The position numbers and the translations under genes were made by a program. 64,000 nt of DNA from positions 1 through 64,000 of the forward strand of contig CAMWJF010000009.1 in the NCBI GenBank assembly GCA_947174505.1, in the 5' to 3' direction. Within the stretch, counting starts at the first letter, position 1. Each line of letters opens with the position of its first letter. Source of the stretch: an uncultured Lachnospiraceae bacterium (lineage in GTDB: Bacteria; Bacillota; Clostridia; Lachnospirales; Lachnospiraceae). This document shows, in pieces, positions 7,928-16,539 of this stretch. The notes beneath the pieces are model-generated. The model did not search any database, was not told the origin of the DNA, and was given only the letters and a program-made list of their open reading frames with translations.

Positions 7928-9802
7928 ATGAAAAATAAGTATAAATTTTTATTCATATTGACTTTTGTGGTTGTGTTTTTATGTTATAGAGTAGATTTCG
8001 TCATTGCGATGGCGAGTGAGGAATCGGAGCAAACTGTTGAGTCTGAAGCCGGGACGGAAGTGGAGCAAGCCACGGAGTCCGCTTCCGGGCAGAACCGGGA
8101 GCAAGCCACGGAGTCTGCTTCCGGGCAGAACCGGGAGCAAGCCACGAAGCCTGTTTCTGGGCAGAACCCGGAGCAAGCCACGGAGTCCGTTTCTGGGCAG
8201 AACCCGGAGCAAGCCATGGAGCCTGTTTCCGGGCCGGATCCGGAGAAGATCACCGAACACGAGCCGGATTCAGTATCCACCGGTACTGCCTTGGTAGAAT
8301 GGCTGGAGCTGCACAAGAATACTGGCGGTACAGTAAAGCTGGCGGATCATGTAATCATGGACGGGGCATACAGCTATTGCCCCGATGGCGCCAATAAGCC
8401 CTCTGTTCTTGTGGATACCGGTCAATATACAATCACCGTAACCGGGGAGGTCGATTTTTTGAGTGATAATCAGCTCACGTTTTCCGGGCAGCCGGATGAT
8501 AAGGCTCTTTTTTGTGTGGCGGAAAAAGGCATGCTTTCCATGCAGGGTGTTGCAGTGGAGAGTGGACAATACGCGTTATGGCAGGAGGAAGGCGCCGGAC
8601 TGGTAGTCGGCGGCTGTCGTATTTTAGGGAGCATCCATTATGCAGATACTCCGTTCGTGGTGTATCAGGATGCCGTCTGTGTTGTTGTGGAAAAAGAACA
8701 AACACTACAGGACGTACTTCCGGGGCAGATCATCTGTACAGTTAACCGTCAAGGGAAACTGAGTTATAATGAGCAGGTTCCGATTTCATGGGAACTTGCG
8801 GAAAGCGGTAAGCAGCAGGAGCAAAGAAGGCGCTTCCGGCTGCAGGGTTCTTTTGTACAAGCGGCGTCTGCTGAACCGGCGTTGTGTACGGTTGCCTATA
8901 ACGATTATCCGCTGACCTTTACGGAAGTGAGAGCTGCGGTAAGCGGCAGTTGGTATACGTTTAAGGGCTGGTACACGAAACCGGAGAAATCTTTGCCGAT
9001 CACGGTCATATCGGAGTATTCCTTTGATGGAGAAAACTGGATCGTGAACGATGAAGAGTTCGTGACAGATCCGAAAGCCTCCTTCTTGATCGCTTTTAAA
9101 TGCGACCCCTGTGATTTGGAAGTGCATCCCAACATATATATCCGGCTGCAGTGGAATGATAACGGAACACCATATTTTTCCAATGTTCTCTGCTACGCGG
9201 CTGGTAACTTAGAATGTGTGGAGGACATAGGCGGCAGCCGGGGTGGAGGTACTTCCATTACCAATCCGCCCGATGAGCCGCAGATAAGCGCGGGTACTGC
9301 TGCGCCGGGAAAGGAAGAGCAGTCCGATAATGCAACCCGCGATAACGATTCGGGCAATACCGAATTAGAGATTCCGGCAGATACAAACCCGGTGGAAAGC
9401 GGAGGCGGAACGGCCGGGTCGACAGCGGCCGGTGACGGACAATCATCCAATGCGGGCATTCCAAACGCTAATGCAGATCAGCAGGCATATGCAGAGCCAG
9501 GGAATACTTATGAAGAGCAGCCGCTACATGCAGAAACACAAAATACAGGGCAGCCATCATTTTCAGAAGACAAAAATGACAATAGTGTCATAGATTCAAA
9601 TAAGCCTGGCGATAAAGAAAAGATCAGCCACAGCGACTCCGGCAGCTCCGAAAAAGTGGTAGAGGCTGTCGCTGCTATATCCGTAAAAAGAGAAAACCAT
9701 GTGGGCAATGCTATTGTAATGTCAGCGGGGTTTGTGCTGCTGGCCGCCATTGCCGGTATAGCGGGCTTCTGCGTTTACTCCCGATCAGGCACAAAGAGAT
9801 AA
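7928..9802 (+). CDS. Repeat-containing surface protein with C-terminal membrane anchor (624 aa)
   Basis: Signal peptide or anchor (residues 5-27), then five 12-residue repeats of the form EQATESASGQNR at residues 46-105, a beta-rich region (about 120-420), a long low-complexity G/S/N/E/D stretch (about 425-580), and a C-terminal hydrophobic helix (about 594-615) ending YSRSGTKR. No LPXTG motif, so anchoring is by the helix. The start has only a weak AAAGG and lies just after a TATAAT at 7919-7924, so the true start or promoter is uncertain. It sits between a divergent sensor kinase and a convergent response regulator, suggesting a dedicated signalling partner or target. Confidence 0.75.
   Translation: MKNKYKFLFILTFVVVFLCYRVDFVIAMASEESEQTVESEAGTEVEQATESASGQNREQATESASGQNREQATKPVSGQNPEQATESVSGQNPEQAMEPVSGPDPEKITEHEPDSVSTGTALVEWLELHKNTGGTVKLADHVIMDGAYSYCPDGANKPSVLVDTGQYTITVTGEVDFLSDNQLTFSGQPDDKALFCVAEKGMLSMQGVAVESGQYALWQEEGAGLVVGGCRILGSIHYADTPFVVYQDAVCVVVEKEQTLQDVLPGQIICTVNRQGKLSYNEQVPISWELAESGKQQEQRRRFRLQGSFVQAASAEPALCTVAYNDYPLTFTEVRAAVSGSWYTFKGWYTKPEKSLPITVISEYSFDGENWIVNDEEFVTDPKASFLIAFKCDPCDLEVHPNIYIRLQWNDNGTPYFSNVLCYAAGNLECVEDIGGSRGGGTSITNPPDEPQISAGTAAPGKEEQSDNATRDNDSGNTELEIPADTNPVESGGGTAGSTAAGDGQSSNAGIPNANADQQAYAEPGNTYEEQPLHAETQNTGQPSFSEDKNDNSVIDSNKPGDKEKISHSDSGSSEKVVEAVAAISVKRENHVGNAIVMSAGFVLLAAIAGIAGFCVYSRSGTKR
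8063..8242 (+). repeat. Five tandem 36-bp repeats inside the surface-protein gene
   Basis: Units start at 8063, 8099, 8135, 8171 and 8207. Each encodes 12 residues based on EQATESASGQNR, with variants EQATKPVSGQNP, EQATESVSGQNP and EQAMEPVSGPDP. The first two are nearly identical in DNA, which suggests recent expansion and likely length variation between strains. Confidence 0.92.
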
Positions 9803-10464
9803 CCCTTGTAGCGTTTGGTCTGAATGTAGTCGTGATCAGGGCAGAGCTCGTAGAGCTTCTTGCGGATGCGGCCCATAATAACCTGCAGCGATTTCTGTCC
9901 TTTGTTGATCGGCGCCTTCCACACCGAATCGTAAATCTGTTCCGGTGTATAGATTTCACCGGGATGTTTTGCAAGGAAATACAACACATCAAATTCATAG
10001 GAAGAAAAATCTACGGAAGATGTTTCATAGCTTACACTGCAGGAGGAAGGGCAGATGGAAAGCGGACCGTAAGTGAGCGTTTTGGGCGGTTCGGCGGCTC
10101 TGCCGGAACGGATGCGCGCCTGTATGCGGAGTTCCAGTTCCTTCAGGCTGTAAGGCTTGCATACATAGTCGTCCCCGCCGATCGACAATCCCCGGATACG
10201 GTTTTCCTCCTCGGTGTAGCCGGAAAGGAAAATAATGGGAAGACCTGTCTTTGAACGTATTTTTTCGCATAATGCGAAACCGGTCATATCAGGTAGGTCA
10301 ACGTCCAGAACAACGCAGTCAAGGGCGTTGGTCAGTATGATTTTCTCCGCCGCCTGCGCTGTATCTGCACAGATAACATCGTATCCCACTGCGCCGAAAT
10401 AAGCCTTATTATCTTCCAATATCATCGGATCGTCATCCACTACTAAAAGTTTGTACATATTCAT
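9775..10464 (-). CDS. OmpR/PhoB-family response regulator (229 aa)
   Basis: Receiver domain with acidic pocket VVDDDP, phospho-acceptor Asp in CVVLDVDLPD (about residue 54) and a conserved Lys in DYVCKPYS. A C-terminal winged-helix DNA-binding domain (about 130-229) has EFDVLYFLAKHPGEIYTPEQIYDSVW and IQTKRYKGYLF. ATG 10464 is chosen; GTG 10470 and ATG 10458 are alternatives and no strong RBS decides. Likely partner of the 7TMR-DISM kinase. Its last 28 bases overlap the end of the convergent surface-protein gene, so transcripts of the two are complementary at their 3' ends. Confidence 0.9.
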   Translation of the reverse strand: MNMYKLLVVDDDPMILEDNKAYFGAVGYDVICADTAQAAEKIILTNALDCVVLDVDLPDMTGFALCEKIRSKTGLPIIFLSGYTEEENRIRGLSIGGDDYVCKPYSLKELELRIQARIRSGRAAEPPKTLTYGPLSICPSSCSVSYETSSVDFSSYEFDVLYFLAKHPGEIYTPEQIYDSVWKAPINKGQKSLQVIMGRIRKKLYELCPDHDYIQTKRYKGYLFVPDRE

Positions 10465-10573
10465 TTCCACTCTTATTTTGCTTAGTCCACGAGTCTTTGA
10501 TTTTTAATTTAGTATAGCACAAAAATATCTTCCGGATAGCACTTTTCATTCCGAAATTAAACGCGAAAATAAA

Positions 10574-10608
10574 CGTCAGGCAACAATCGCCTCCTGACGC
10601 TTTTTTTT
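10574..10608 (+). terminator. Rho-independent terminator hairpin
   Basis: CGTCAGG (10574-10580) pairs with CCTGACG (10593-10599) around a 12-nt loop, followed by eight T residues (10601-10608). It lies between the response regulator and the chemoreceptor gene and would stop plus-strand transcripts before the chemoreceptor. It might also act as an attenuator for that gene. Confidence 0.72.
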
Positions 10609-10648
10609 ATTAAAAAATATTGTAGAATCTTGCTATAAAAGTCTAAAA

Positions 10649-10706
10649 GAGATGAAGATTTTCTGAGGTATCAAAGAACGCCGGCCGAGAAAATCTGAGC
10701 CGTCTC
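10649..10706 (+). promoter_or_regulatory. Structured leader upstream of chemoreceptor gene
   Basis: Outer pairing GAGA (10649-10652) with TCTC (10703-10706) encloses a perfect 9-bp stem, AGATTTTCT (10656-10664) with AGAAAATCT (10688-10696), and a 23-nt apical loop. It sits about 50 bases before the chemoreceptor start. It matches no riboswitch that I recognise. Confidence 0.4.
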
Positions 10707-10755
10707 ATAAAGACATCATATTGACGATCGGATGAAAAAAAAGGGGCAGAAAATT

Positions 10756-12756
10756 ATGTTAAAAACGATTAAGGGAAGACTTACGGTAAGCATGATCTGC
10801 ATTGTGGCAGCAAGCATTCTTTTGACCACGGCAGGAATTACTGCGGTAGCGGCAAGGAGGACGATTCAGGATCAGACACAGGCTTTGCAGTTGAATGCAG
10901 ACAAGTATGCGGAGGAAATCAACACGTGGATCGAAAATGAAAAAATGCTTGCAGACGGAACGGTCAAAAGTATAGTGGCCGGAGGAACGACTGATACGGA
11001 GCAGGTTCAGTCTGTCGTGGATGCCCATGCAGCGGGCAGAGAGGAACTTTTAAATTTGTATTGCGGGACAAAAGACAGCAGGTTTATACAATCTAACAGG
11101 GAAGCCGGAATCCCGGAGGGGTATGATCCGGTAGAGCGGGGATGGTACAGACAGGCGGCGGAATCGGGGACGATTATTGTGACAGATCCGTACTGTGATG
11201 CGATAACGGGTCAGATGTGCGCGACGGTTGCAGCGCCGGCATACATAGACGGAGAACTGGCAGGGGTCATAGGTCTGGATGTGACGCTCGGAACAGTGAC
11301 GGATCTGACGGGAAGCATTAGCTATGATAAGGGAGTTTACGGTTTCCTTGTGGACAGCAGCGGACAATATATAGCGCATGAAAACAAGGAATACGAACCG
11401 ACGGAAAATTTTACGGTTTCGGTGCCGGCTATCCTTCCGGAACTCGGAAAGATGCTGGAAGGAGATGAGAGGGGTGTACGGAAATTCGAAGATTATGACG
11501 GAGACATGTGTTATTTTGCATTGGCGGAAATAGGCGGCTGCGGATGGAAACTTGGAGTCACAGTACCGGCTGGTAATGTGACGGGTTCTCTGGTGACCAT
11601 GCTGGTGATAGCGGCTGTGACTGCGTTTGTGATCATTGTGTTTGTGGCGGTATTTATGGCAGGTCTGATCGGAAGAATGCTGGCGCCGATGCAGATGCTT
11701 AAGCAGTTTGCTTCCGGCGATTTCTCCGAAAATACGGTGGTGGAAAAGGCGATTCCAAAGGAATACAGAAACGAGACGGAACAGATCAGGAAGGCGACCG
11801 CAGAGGTAAAGCAGCAGATCAGGGAAATTATATTAAACACAAAACAGGAAGCGGAAAATATCAGCACCATTGCGGAGGGAACATCTTCCAAAATGGCGGT
11901 GTTAGATCAAGATATTTCCGAAATTACCGATTCCGCCAGTCTGGTCATGGAGCAGACCATGAAGGCAAGAGAGATGGCGGAAAGTATAAGATGTAATGGA
12001 GAGCAGTTGGGCAATGCCGTTGAAAACGTGGCGAAGAAAGCAGAAGAGGCGGCAGGGCAGTCAAGCCAAATTATAGACCGTGCGGGGAAGCAATACGAAG
12101 CGTCCAGACGGTCTGCAGATGAGGCTGTTTCTATCTATCAGGCAACTAAGGGGAAGATGGAGCAGGCGATTGCAGACAGCAAACGGGTTGAGGAGATCAA
12201 CACCTTGACGGAGGAAATTCTTGCCATCAGCTCGAAGACGAACCTTCTGGCGTTGAATGCTTCCATAGAAGCGGCAAGAGCCGGAGGAGCGGGCAAGGGA
12301 TTTGCTGTTGTGGCGCAGGAAATCAGGGAACTGGCAGATAATTCCAGACAGGCGGTGGACAAAATCCGTGATGTGACAGAGGGCGTGGTGGATAACGTTT
12401 CCTTTTTATCCGAAACATCAAGCAGGCTGTTAGCGTTTATGACCAATAAGGTGATAGAGGACTATAAGGGTATGACGCAACTTGCGGGAATGTATGAAAA
12501 GGATGCGGAGTTTTATGGTGATATTTCCGGAGACTTAGGAGCGGCTTCACAGGAGATGAGCACCAGCATGGCGGAAATCAATGAATCAATCGTTATCATT
12601 ACGGAGCTTGTGGGTGCGATTGCGGAATCGATGGAAAGCATGAGCAGGTCTGCGGTGGATTCCAATGAAAATTCAGGAGCAGTCATGAAACAGATGGAGG
12701 AGCTGTTTAGGCTGAGTGAACTATTAAATCAGACAGTGGCATCCTTTAAAGTATAA
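10756..12756 (+). CDS. Methyl-accepting chemotaxis protein with dCache sensor (666 aa)
   Basis: Transmembrane chemoreceptor. TM1 (about 10-32), extracytoplasmic Cache-type ligand-binding domain (about 35-275, with [15 protein letters not shown] and [14 protein letters not shown]), TM2 near 280-305, HAMP, then a cytoplasmic signalling coiled coil whose hairpin tip reads [32 protein letters not shown]. It signals to CheA/CheW. ATG 10756 follows AGGGGC; ATG 10732 in the same frame is possible. The GHKL/LytTR pair follows immediately. Ligand unknown, commonly an amino or organic acid for Cache domains. Confidence 0.93.
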   Translation: MLKTIKGRLTVSMICIVAASILLTTAGITAVAARRTIQDQTQALQLNADKYAEEINTWIENEKMLADGTVKSIVAGGTTDTEQVQSVVDAHAAGREELLNLYCGTKDSRFIQSNREAGIPEGYDPVERGWYRQAAESGTIIVTDPYCDAITGQMCATVAAPAYIDGELAGVIGLDVTLGTVTDLTGSISYDKGVYGFLVDSSGQYIAHENKEYEPTENFTVSVPAILPELGKMLEGDERGVRKFEDYDGDMCYFALAEIGGCGWKLGVTVPAGNVTGSLVTMLVIAAVTAFVIIVFVAVFMAGLIGRMLAPMQMLKQFASGDFSENTVVEKAIPKEYRNETEQIRKATAEVKQQIREIILNTKQEAENISTIAEGTSSKMAVLDQDISEITDSASLVMEQTMKAREMAESIRCNGEQLGNAVENVAKKAEEAAGQSSQIIDRAGKQYEASRRSADEAVSIYQATKGKMEQAIADSKRVEEINTLTEEILAISSKTNLLALNASIEAARAGGAGKGFAVVAQEIRELADNSRQAVDKIRDVTEGVVDNVSFLSETSSRLLAFMTNKVIEDYKGMTQLAGMYEKDAEFYGDISGDLGAASQEMSTSMAEINESIVIITELVGAIAESMESMSRSAVDSNENSGAVMKQMEELFRLSELLNQTVASFKV

Positions 12757-12776
12757 ATCTACAGGGAGGAGATTGT

Positions 12777-12830
12777 ATGGAACAGCGCAGGATTCCAAAC
12801 AGGCAGGAAAGGCGGAATGACATATGTTAG
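12777..12830 (+). CDS. 17-codon leader ORF overlapping the kinase start
   Basis: ATG 12777 is preceded by the strong site AGGGAGGAG at a 6-base spacing and encodes a very basic 17-residue peptide (MEQRRIPNRQERRNDIC). Its TAG (12828-12830) overlaps the kinase ATG at 12824. The arrangement suggests translational coupling of the kinase to leader translation. It is too short and too charged to look like an AgrD-type pheromone precursor. Confidence 0.4.
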   Translation: MEQRRIPNRQERRNDIC

Positions 12831-14152
12831 GAGGCCCTGTATACATAGCGTTTATTCGGTTTGCCATCAGTCTGGCGGGCGTGATCCTGCTGTTTTCTCT
12901 TTTGGGTGAATCGCGATTCGGCAGGAGAAAGACAGTGGTCTGCTATAGCTGCTTTAGTGTGGCCCTGATCGCGCTGGCATGTGTCTGGTATGTGGCGGAT
13001 TGGGAAAGCTGCGTGCGGCTGGTGGCATTTACGATGTATATCTGCTTTGGGGTCTTTGCCGTGATCATGAGCGCAGATTCCATTTATCTGGCGGTCTATA
13101 AGCTGGCGCTGATTTTCTATCTGTTGTCGGTATTTTTGATCGGCGGCCTGGAGATTTCCATTATTTTCTTTAACCGTAATGTGTGGGCGGATATTATCGC
13201 ACGCATCCTGCTGATCCTGCTCATAGCATTTGTGCTCAATAAATACGTCAAAGAATCCATGAAAGGGTTTGGCGATTATGTGGAGAACGAGGCGGATCAT
13301 TTTAGCATTGCCGTTATGATCAGCTGTATTTTACTCGGGATCGGGTATATTCTGAATCCGACGCTGAACAAGGAAATGACGCCCCATCGTATTTATCAGA
13401 TCTTAATCAATTTTATTTTAACAGGAACTTTGCAGCTTCTGGTCTTCCGATTCTATCTGCATGTCGGTAAGGAGAAGGAATACGAGAGAGAAAACCAGCT
13501 GATACAGATGAACTACAGACTTTTGGAGCGTCAGTTGGAGATTCTGGAAGAATCCGTGGACTCCGGCAGGCGGCTTCGGCATGATATCAGACATCATAAT
13601 GCGGTCATGGCGGAATATGCGCGCAGAGGGCAGCGGGAAGAATTGTTGCAATATCTGCGGGAGTATGACAGGGAAACCGATGAGGGGATACCGGAAACGA
13701 TATGTGCCAATACAGCGGTCAACAATATCCTGTCAGCCTATACAAGAAAGGCGGAGCATGAGCGGATCAAGGTTACGCTTGATGTGGAACTTGGCAGGAG
13801 ACTTGCGATACCGAGCATTGATTTGGTGGCGATTCTTGCTAACGCTTATGAAAATGCAATCTATGCCTGCATGGAAGCAAGAAAAAAGCCGGACGGGCGG
13901 GAGTGTTTCATCCATCTGACACTCAAAAAAAGAAAGAATAAACTGATTATCTCCTGCAGCAACACCTGCCGAATGGAAATCGAACTAAAAAACGGACAGC
14001 CGAAAACGGAGTTTACGGGAGGCGTCGGGGTTTCAAGTATTATCAGGACAGCCAGGAAGTATGCCGGAGAATATGATTTTAAAAACGATAACGGCGTGTT
14101 TATCTTCAGACTGATTATGAACATAGAGCATGAAAATAAAGAGAAGGGGTAA
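12824..14152 (+). CDS. GHKL-domain sensor histidine kinase, AgrC-like (442 aa)
   Basis: About six N-terminal membrane helices (residues 5-205), a coiled coil, a phospho-acceptor region with H253 in RLRHDIRHHNAVM, and a GHKL ATPase domain (about 330-437) with N box LANAYENAIYAC and FTGGVGVSSI. This class senses peptides or membrane stress and phosphorylates LytTR regulators; the partner is the next gene, 21 bases downstream. No AgrB or AgrD is visible nearby. Confidence 0.88.
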   Translation: MLGGPVYIAFIRFAISLAGVILLFSLLGESRFGRRKTVVCYSCFSVALIALACVWYVADWESCVRLVAFTMYICFGVFAVIMSADSIYLAVYKLALIFYLLSVFLIGGLEISIIFFNRNVWADIIARILLILLIAFVLNKYVKESMKGFGDYVENEADHFSIAVMISCILLGIGYILNPTLNKEMTPHRIYQILINFILTGTLQLLVFRFYLHVGKEKEYERENQLIQMNYRLLERQLEILEESVDSGRRLRHDIRHHNAVMAEYARRGQREELLQYLREYDRETDEGIPETICANTAVNNILSAYTRKAEHERIKVTLDVELGRRLAIPSIDLVAILANAYENAIYACMEARKKPDGRECFIHLTLKKRKNKLIISCSNTCRMEIELKNGQPKTEFTGGVGVSSIIRTARKYAGEYDFKNDNGVFIFRLIMNIEHENKEKG

Positions 14153-14173
14153 AAACCCCGGAACGGAGGGAAG

Positions 14174-14923
14174 ATGACGTATCTGATAGCGCTCTGTGAT
14201 GATGAGACAGCAGAGCTTGACAAGACGGAAGAATTATTGAGTGCTTATGAGAAAAACCATCCAGAGCAGGATTTTATGATCGAATGTTTTGAAAGTGCGG
14301 AAGAACTGCTGTACATGGTAGAGGAAAGAAATTATGCGCCGGATCTGATTTTTATGGATATCTTCATGCCGGGGCAGGATGGGACGTCTGTCAGTCTTGG
14401 GATCGATGCGGCGAAAAGACTCCGTGATATGGGAAATAAAGCGAAGCTCTGTTTCCTTACTACGTCCAGGGAATATGCGCTGGAAGCATTTGACGTAGAC
14501 GCGGCACAGTATTTGCTCAAGCCGGTTGCGAAAGACAGAATAACTGCCGTATTGGATCGTTTTTTAGAGGAGACAGAAGAGAACCGCAAAAAATACATTC
14601 TACTTAAGATCGAAGGAAGAATTGTAAAAGTGGCGGCAAAGGATATTGTATATTGCGAAGCGCAGGGAAAAACACAGCGCATGTATCTGGCAGGCGGTTC
14701 AGAACATCTGCTGCGCATGACTTTGAGGGAGCTTTATGAAATGCTTTCCGGATATCAGGAGTTTGTGCGGGTGGGCGTGTCTTATATCATTAATTTAGAG
14801 TATATAGTCAGTCTGACTACACAGGAGACCCTATTGGATAATGGGCAAAAAATCTATCTGCCCAGAGGGACTTATCGCTGTCTGAGGGAGCAGTATTTTG
14901 CATATTACTGCCCAAATGGATAA
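14174..14923 (+). CDS. LytTR-family response regulator (249 aa)
   Basis: Receiver domain (1-125) with acidic residues CDDE near position 10 and phospho-acceptor D62 in LIFMDIFMPG, and a conserved Lys in YLLKPV. The C-terminal LytTR DNA-binding domain (about 142-245) contains DIVYCEAQGKTQRMYL and FVRVGVSYIINLEYI. AACGGAGGGAAG precedes ATG 14174. It forms an operon with the GHKL kinase upstream. LytTR proteins bind paired direct repeats; none was recognised next to this operon. Confidence 0.92.
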   Translation: MTYLIALCDDETAELDKTEELLSAYEKNHPEQDFMIECFESAEELLYMVEERNYAPDLIFMDIFMPGQDGTSVSLGIDAAKRLRDMGNKAKLCFLTTSREYALEAFDVDAAQYLLKPVAKDRITAVLDRFLEETEENRKKYILLKIEGRIVKVAAKDIVYCEAQGKTQRMYLAGGSEHLLRMTLRELYEMLSGYQEFVRVGVSYIINLEYIVSLTTQETLLDNGQKIYLPRGTYRCLREQYFAYYCPNG

Positions 14924-14981
14924 GGTGGGACGTATTAATAAAACTGATGGATTGTTATTATTTATTGATTTGATAAAGTTA

Positions 14982-14999
14982 CACCACTTTACAACTTTT
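14982..14999 (+). repeat. Left terminal inverted repeat of the IS element
   Basis: CACCACTTTACAACTTTT; exact inverted partner at 16427-16444. Confidence 0.92.
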
Positions 15000-15181
15000 T
15001 AAAAGAAATGCCGCATGAGACACTTTAAGTGTATAATAAGTTTGCACACCAAAATACACGAAAGAAGTGATCTCATACGACAACCTTATTATACAATGAC
15101 AAACACATAATTGGCAGGCTTTTTCGATATTTTTCTGCTTATTTTGTTACTTTTGCAGTACCTACTGCTGAAAGCCTGTTT

Positions 15182-16423
15182 TTGCTGGTATTGGCCATAC
15201 TGGCAATGGAGTCCGCAGATTCCATCCGTTCCCTGTACAGACACTTTTTGTCAGGCATAACCACAAAATCCCTGAATGCTTTTTATTATGCCTGCTCCTG
15301 TGCCAAGGTGGATTACTCCGCGTTTATGAATGTGACTGCAAGGCTGTCCCTTAAACTGGCTCCGGCAGACCTGAAATCACAGCCTCTCTTCCTTTGCATT
15401 GATGACACCATGGTCTCAAAATCCGGAAAGAAATTTGAGGATGTGTCGAAGCTGTTCGACCATGCGGCGCATAATGGCTCTAATTACCTCAACGGGCACT
15501 GTTTTGTCAGCCTTATGCTTTGTGTGCCGGTGTGGAACCGAAACAGGATCTCTTACCTTGCAGTCCCTCTTGGATACCGTATGTGGCAGAAGAAAGAATC
15601 GAAACTGGAACTTGCTTCAGCCATGGTACGCCAGGTGATGCCAGAGTTCCATGCACAGAAAAATGTCATCATTCTGTGTGACAGCTGGTATGTAAAACAG
15701 AACCTTGTGTCAATCGTGGATGAATATGAAAACCTTGACCTGACCGGCAATGCAAGGGCGGATTCTGTCCTATATGATCTGCCGCCAGCCCCGACCGGGA
15801 AAAAAGGCAGGCCTGCAAAGCATGGCCGCCGTCTGTCGATAGACAGTGACTTTACCCTTTCCGGCGAGAAAGCGGGTGATTACTATACAGGATGCCGCCG
15901 TGTGCTGACAAATATTTTCGGGGCACGCGAAGTCATGGCTTATGTGACCTGTACAGGAAAGGAAAACGGCACAAGAAGACTGTTTTTCAGTACTATTTTC
16001 CCTGCACAGCTGCAGATATTCTGTGCATGGCAGGAAAAGGCACCGCTTAACCAGACAGGAAGCGGGTGGATGCCTTACATTCCCCTGTTCCTGTATTCCT
16101 TCCGCTGGAACATTGAAGTAAGCTACTATGAGCAGAAATCATTCTGGTCGCTATGCGCATACATGGTCCGCAGCCGCAGAGGGATCGAAATGCTGGTGAA
16201 CCTCATTAATATCAGTTACTGCGCCATGAAACTGCTTCCCTATATGGAAGAAGCGTTGTCACAGTACAGGAACAGCAGTGTGCAGGAATTCCGGTTTGCC
16301 CTTAGTGAGCAGATACGGCGGCAGATATTTTATGTAAACTTGGTGCAGCACGTCGAAACCCACATAAAATCAATGGCTGTTATCAAAGCCTTACGAAGAC
16401 TATGCCTGGGAGAAACAGCTTAG
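15182..16423 (+). CDS. IS4-family DDE transposase (413 aa from TTG; N terminus probably frameshifted)
   Basis: RNase-H-fold transposase that cuts and joins DNA at the element ends. The catalytic acids are seen in LFLCIDDT, VIILCDSWY and the IS4 signature YSFRWNIEVSYYEQK, an exact Y(2)R(3)E(6)K. The frame has no ATG at its head. TTG 15182 is the first usual start codon, but protein-like sequence (RLFRYFSAYFVTFAVPTAESLF) continues upstream to about 15086. Candidate starts GTG 15067 and ATG 15096 are in other frames, each off by one base. This copy may therefore be inactive or rely on frameshifting. Confidence 0.85.
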   Translation: MLVLAILAMESADSIRSLYRHFLSGITTKSLNAFYYACSCAKVDYSAFMNVTARLSLKLAPADLKSQPLFLCIDDTMVSKSGKKFEDVSKLFDHAAHNGSNYLNGHCFVSLMLCVPVWNRNRISYLAVPLGYRMWQKKESKLELASAMVRQVMPEFHAQKNVIILCDSWYVKQNLVSIVDEYENLDLTGNARADSVLYDLPPAPTGKKGRPAKHGRRLSIDSDFTLSGEKAGDYYTGCRRVLTNIFGAREVMAYVTCTGKENGTRRLFFSTIFPAQLQIFCAWQEKAPLNQTGSGWMPYIPLFLYSFRWNIEVSYYEQKSFWSLCAYMVRSRRGIEMLVNLINISYCAMKLLPYMEEALSQYRNSSVQEFRFALSEQIRRQIFYVNLVQHVETHIKSMAVIKALRRLCLGETA

Positions 16424-16426
16424 CTC

Positions 16427-16444
16427 AAAAGTTGTAAAGTGGTG
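16427..16444 (-). repeat. Right terminal inverted repeat of the IS element
   Basis: AAAAGTTGTAAAGTGGTG; exact inverted partner of 14982-14999. Confidence 0.92.
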
Positions 16445-16452
16445 AGTTGTTT

Positions 16453-16536
16453 ATGAATATGGTAAATATTGAAACATGGTTAAGGCTGGCGGAGACTATA
16501 AAACAATTTCGGAACTCTGAGCAAACGAGGAGGTAA
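16453..16536 (+). CDS. 27-codon ORF abutting the IS right end, possible truncated gene
   Basis: ATG 16453 begins 9 bases after the IS end and encodes MNMVNIETWLRLAETIK and ten more residues. The sequence is helical and protein-like, with no RBS of its own. Its last codons hold the GAGGAGG that serves the next gene. It may be the 3' end of a gene cut by the IS, although no matching 5' part is seen left of the element. Confidence 0.3.
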   Translation: MNMVNIETWLRLAETIKQFRNSEQTRR

Positions 16537-16539
16537 GAA

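Larger units (their letters stand above)
14982..16444 (+). mobile_element. IS4-family insertion sequence, 1463 bp
   Basis: Perfect 18-bp terminal inverted repeats, CACCACTTTACAACTTTT at 14982-14999 and its complement at 16427-16444, bracket one transposase gene. AGTT lies on both sides (14977-14980 and 16445-16448), offset by one base on the left, consistent with a short target duplication. The transposase carries the IS4 signature Y(2)R(3)E(6)K. An internal TATAAT at 15032-15037, next to the palindrome ACACTTTAAGTGT (15020-15032), may drive it. Confidence 0.9.

Noticed and set aside
7979..8316. Several open frames of 93-110 codons on both strands
   Set aside because: Produced by the 36-bp tandem repeats, whose length is a multiple of three and lacks stops in these frames.
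9700..9802. LPXTG cell-wall anchor on the surface protein
   Set aside because: The C terminus has a hydrophobic helix and basic tail but no LPXTG-like motif before it.
10600..10731. c-di-GMP riboswitch before the chemoreceptor
   Set aside because: The structure is hairpin-like but conserved c-di-GMP-I landmarks that I know are absent; reported only as an unassigned leader.
12777..14923. agr-type quorum-sensing locus
   Set aside because: The kinase and LytTR regulator fit, but no AgrB-like protease or AgrD-like precursor is present; the 17-residue leader is too short and too charged.
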